From Acidimicrobiales bacterium (GTDB taxonomy: Bacteria > Actinomycetota > Acidimicrobiia > Acidimicrobiales > Acidimicrobilacustridaceae): 6,675 nt of DNA. The notes under the pieces were generated by a model, which worked only from the letters and a program-made list of their open reading frames with translations, was not told the origin of the DNA and searched no databases. Within the stretch, counting starts at the first letter, position 1; every line of letters starts with the position of its first letter. A program made the position numbers and the translations under genes. Positions 5,377 through 6,675 of this stretch are shown here, piece by piece. The DNA is taken from the NCBI GenBank assembly GCA_023261915.1, contig JALRFT010000091.1, forward strand, positions 1 through 6,675, in the 5' to 3' direction.

Positions 5377-6591
5377 GTGAGCACCATGGACATCGACACC
5401 ATTGACATCCAGAGCAACGACATCTACGTCGATGGTCCGCCGTTTGAGACGTTCGCTTGGCTGCGGCACAACGCCCCTGCCCTGCGTCACCCCGGCATGA
5501 ACGAGAACGACATCGAGTGGTTCTGGGCGCTGACCCGCCACGCCGATGTCGTCGAGGTGAGTCGACAGTTCCAGACCTACTCCTCGGAACGCAATGGTGT
5601 GCTGCTGATGGAGCGGGACAACATGGAAGAGACCCGCCTGCTCACCGACATCGATCCTCCCGAGCACACCCGGATGCGCGGTCTGGTCAACCGGGGATTC
5701 ACCCCCCGGGCCATCAAGTTGATGAGTGACAACTACATCGCCGTCACCGAACAACTCGTGGGTGAGGCCATCGAGCAAGGCCAGGTGGAGTTCGTCACCA
5801 AGGTCGCTGCCGAACTGCCGCTCATCGCCATCGCCCAGATGATGGGGATCCCGGTGGAGGATCGTTCACGGGTGTTCGACTGGTCGAACCGCATGATCGG
5901 CCAGAACGATGCCGACTACTCCGGCGGTTTCGACGACGCCGCGGCGGCCGCCGTTGAGCTGTACGGCTACGCCCAGGAACTCGCCGATGACCGGCGGGCC
6001 GCCCCCCGCGACGACATCATCTCCATCCTCGTCGCCGCCGAGGGCAACGACTCCCTCACCGAGCACGAGTTCAACATGTTCGTCCTGTTGCTGGCCGTGG
6101 CCGGCAACGAGACCACCCGGAACGCCATCAGTCACGGGGTCCACGCCCTCATCGAACACCCTGACCAGTGGGAGATGCTGCGGGATGACCCGTCGCTCGT
6201 GGACGGAGCGGTGGAGGAGATCCTGCGGTGGTCCACGCCGGTGAACGTGTTCCGACGTACGGCGACGTGTGACGTCGAGCTCCACGGGGAGACAATCCGA
6301 GAGGGTGACAGCGTTGCCATGTTCTACGCCTCGGCCAATCGCGACGAGACGGTGTTCCCCGATCCGGATCGCTTCGACATCACCCGTGATCCCAACCCCC
6401 ACGTGACCTTCGGTGGTGGTGGCCCGCACTTCTGTCTCGGCGCCAACCTCGCTCGACTCGAGATGCGAACCCTGTTCGGCGAACTGGCCCGTCGCTGCGA
6501 CCGCATCGAGCTGACCGGTGACGTGAACCGGTTGCGCAGCTACTTCATCAACGGCATCAAGACCCTTCCGGTCAACCTCGTTCCCCGGTAG
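5377..6591 (+). CDS. cyp125: Cytochrome P450, CYP125-like (sterol side-chain oxidation)
   Basis: A 404-residue soluble bacterial P450 with no membrane anchor. Landmarks: DPPEHTRMRG (93-102, C helix), AGNETTR (242-248, I-helix oxygen-activation motif with the acid/Thr pair), EILR (281-284, ExxR), and heme loop FGGGGPHFCLG (345-355) with Cys353 as thiolate ligand. The AGNETTRN form (rather than AGDETTR), RGFTPRA (106-112), EHPDQWE (260-266), DPNPHVTFGG (338-347) and INGIK (391-395) all recall CYP125A1 of M. tuberculosis, the cholesterol C26/27-hydroxylase that oxidises to the acid. It is about 30 residues shorter than CYP125A1, mostly at the N terminus. It needs a ferredoxin and reductase, neither seen here. 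Its position 48 bp after ltp2 in the same orientation supports a steroid role; substrate and regiochemistry are inferred. GTG 5377 is preferred over ATG 5386 because of AAGG at 5367-5370. Confidence 0.85.
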   Translation: MSTMDIDTIDIQSNDIYVDGPPFETFAWLRHNAPALRHPGMNENDIEWFWALTRHADVVEVSRQFQTYSSERNGVLLMERDNMEETRLLTDIDPPEHTRMRGLVNRGFTPRAIKLMSDNYIAVTEQLVGEAIEQGQVEFVTKVAAELPLIAIAQMMGIPVEDRSRVFDWSNRMIGQNDADYSGGFDDAAAAAVELYGYAQELADDRRAAPRDDIISILVAAEGNDSLTEHEFNMFVLLLAVAGNETTRNAISHGVHALIEHPDQWEMLRDDPSLVDGAVEEILRWSTPVNVFRRTATCDVELHGETIREGDSVAMFYASANRDETVFPDPDRFDITRDPNPHVTFGGGGPHFCLGANLARLEMRTLFGELARRCDRIELTGDVNRLRSYFINGIKTLPVNLVPR

Positions 6592-6598
6592 ATCCCGC

Positions 6599-6675
6599 GT
6601 GCCCACCCACCCGCTGCGGGACGACATTCGCCTCCTCGACGGACAGTGGTGGGCGTCGCAACCCTTTGAGGCGTG
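6599..6675 (+). CDS. 5' end of a probable second cytochrome P450 (cut by window edge)
   Basis: GTG at 6599, seven bases after the P450 stop, opens a frame of 25 codons to the window end, beginning MPTHPLRDDIRLLDGQWWAS and then QPFEA. The segment D-[IV]-x-L-x-D-G-x-[FWY]-[WY]-A, followed by an aromatic-rich helix start, resembles the N terminus of CYP142-type and related actinobacterial P450s, which precede a WLR/WMR helix. No ATG is available and the ribosome site is weak, so the short spacing and peptide pattern carry the call. If correct, two P450 genes lie in tandem, as complementary CYP125 and CYP142 activities do in mycobacteria, though there they are not adjacent. Only 25 residues are visible and no heme motif can be checked. 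Confidence 0.5.
   Translation, partial: MPTHPLRDDIRLLDGQWWASQPFEA

Overview
The window is GC-rich, gene-dense DNA with actinobacterial character: GTG starts, strong GGAGG ribosome sites, start/stop overlaps and mycobacterial-type steroid catabolism genes. The gene families and the altered gene order suggest an actinobacterium outside Mycobacterium, perhaps a member of Acidimicrobiia. That placement is inference; no taxonomic marker is present.

Left edge (1-288, minus strand): two broken genes meet head to tail. The first 55 codons of a short-chain dehydrogenase (SDR; TGANSGIG nucleotide-binding motif) run directly, out of frame, into about 30 C-terminal codons that look like an alanine dehydrogenase. 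This is either a deletion scar or an assembly misjoin. A 7-bp tandem repeat lies just before the junction.

Divergent intergenic region (289-427): it contains a 17-bp operator-like palindrome (TCTGAC-N5-GTCAGA, 360-376), placed to control both the SDR and the large plus-strand operon.

Main operon (428-6675 and beyond, plus strand): acyl-CoA dehydrogenase subunit with the catalytic Glu (ChsE2/FadE29-like), ChsH2 (MaoC-like plus DUF35), second acyl-CoA dehydrogenase subunit (ChsE1/FadE28-like), ChsH1 (MaoC-like hydratase), Ltp2 (steroid side-chain aldolase), a CYP125-like cytochrome P450, and the first 25 codons of a probable second P450. The first five genes are joined by four consecutive 4-nt ATGA/GTGA overlaps. 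The P450 follows after 48 bp.

Together these match the content of the Mycobacterium tuberculosis igr operon (cyp125-fadE28-fadE29-chsH2-chsH1-ltp2), but in a different order. By analogy, the P450 oxidises the terminal carbon of a sterol side chain. Later, the heteromeric dehydrogenase desaturates the last three-carbon remnant as its CoA thioester, ChsH1-ChsH2 hydrates it, and Ltp2 with the ChsH2 DUF35 domain cleaves it by retro-aldol reaction to a C17-keto steroid and propionyl-CoA. The key residues I can check in these proteins are present. The true substrate (cholesterol, another sterol, or another branched isoprenoid acid) cannot be told from the sequence. I see no RNA gene, insertion sequence, CRISPR array or clear terminator.
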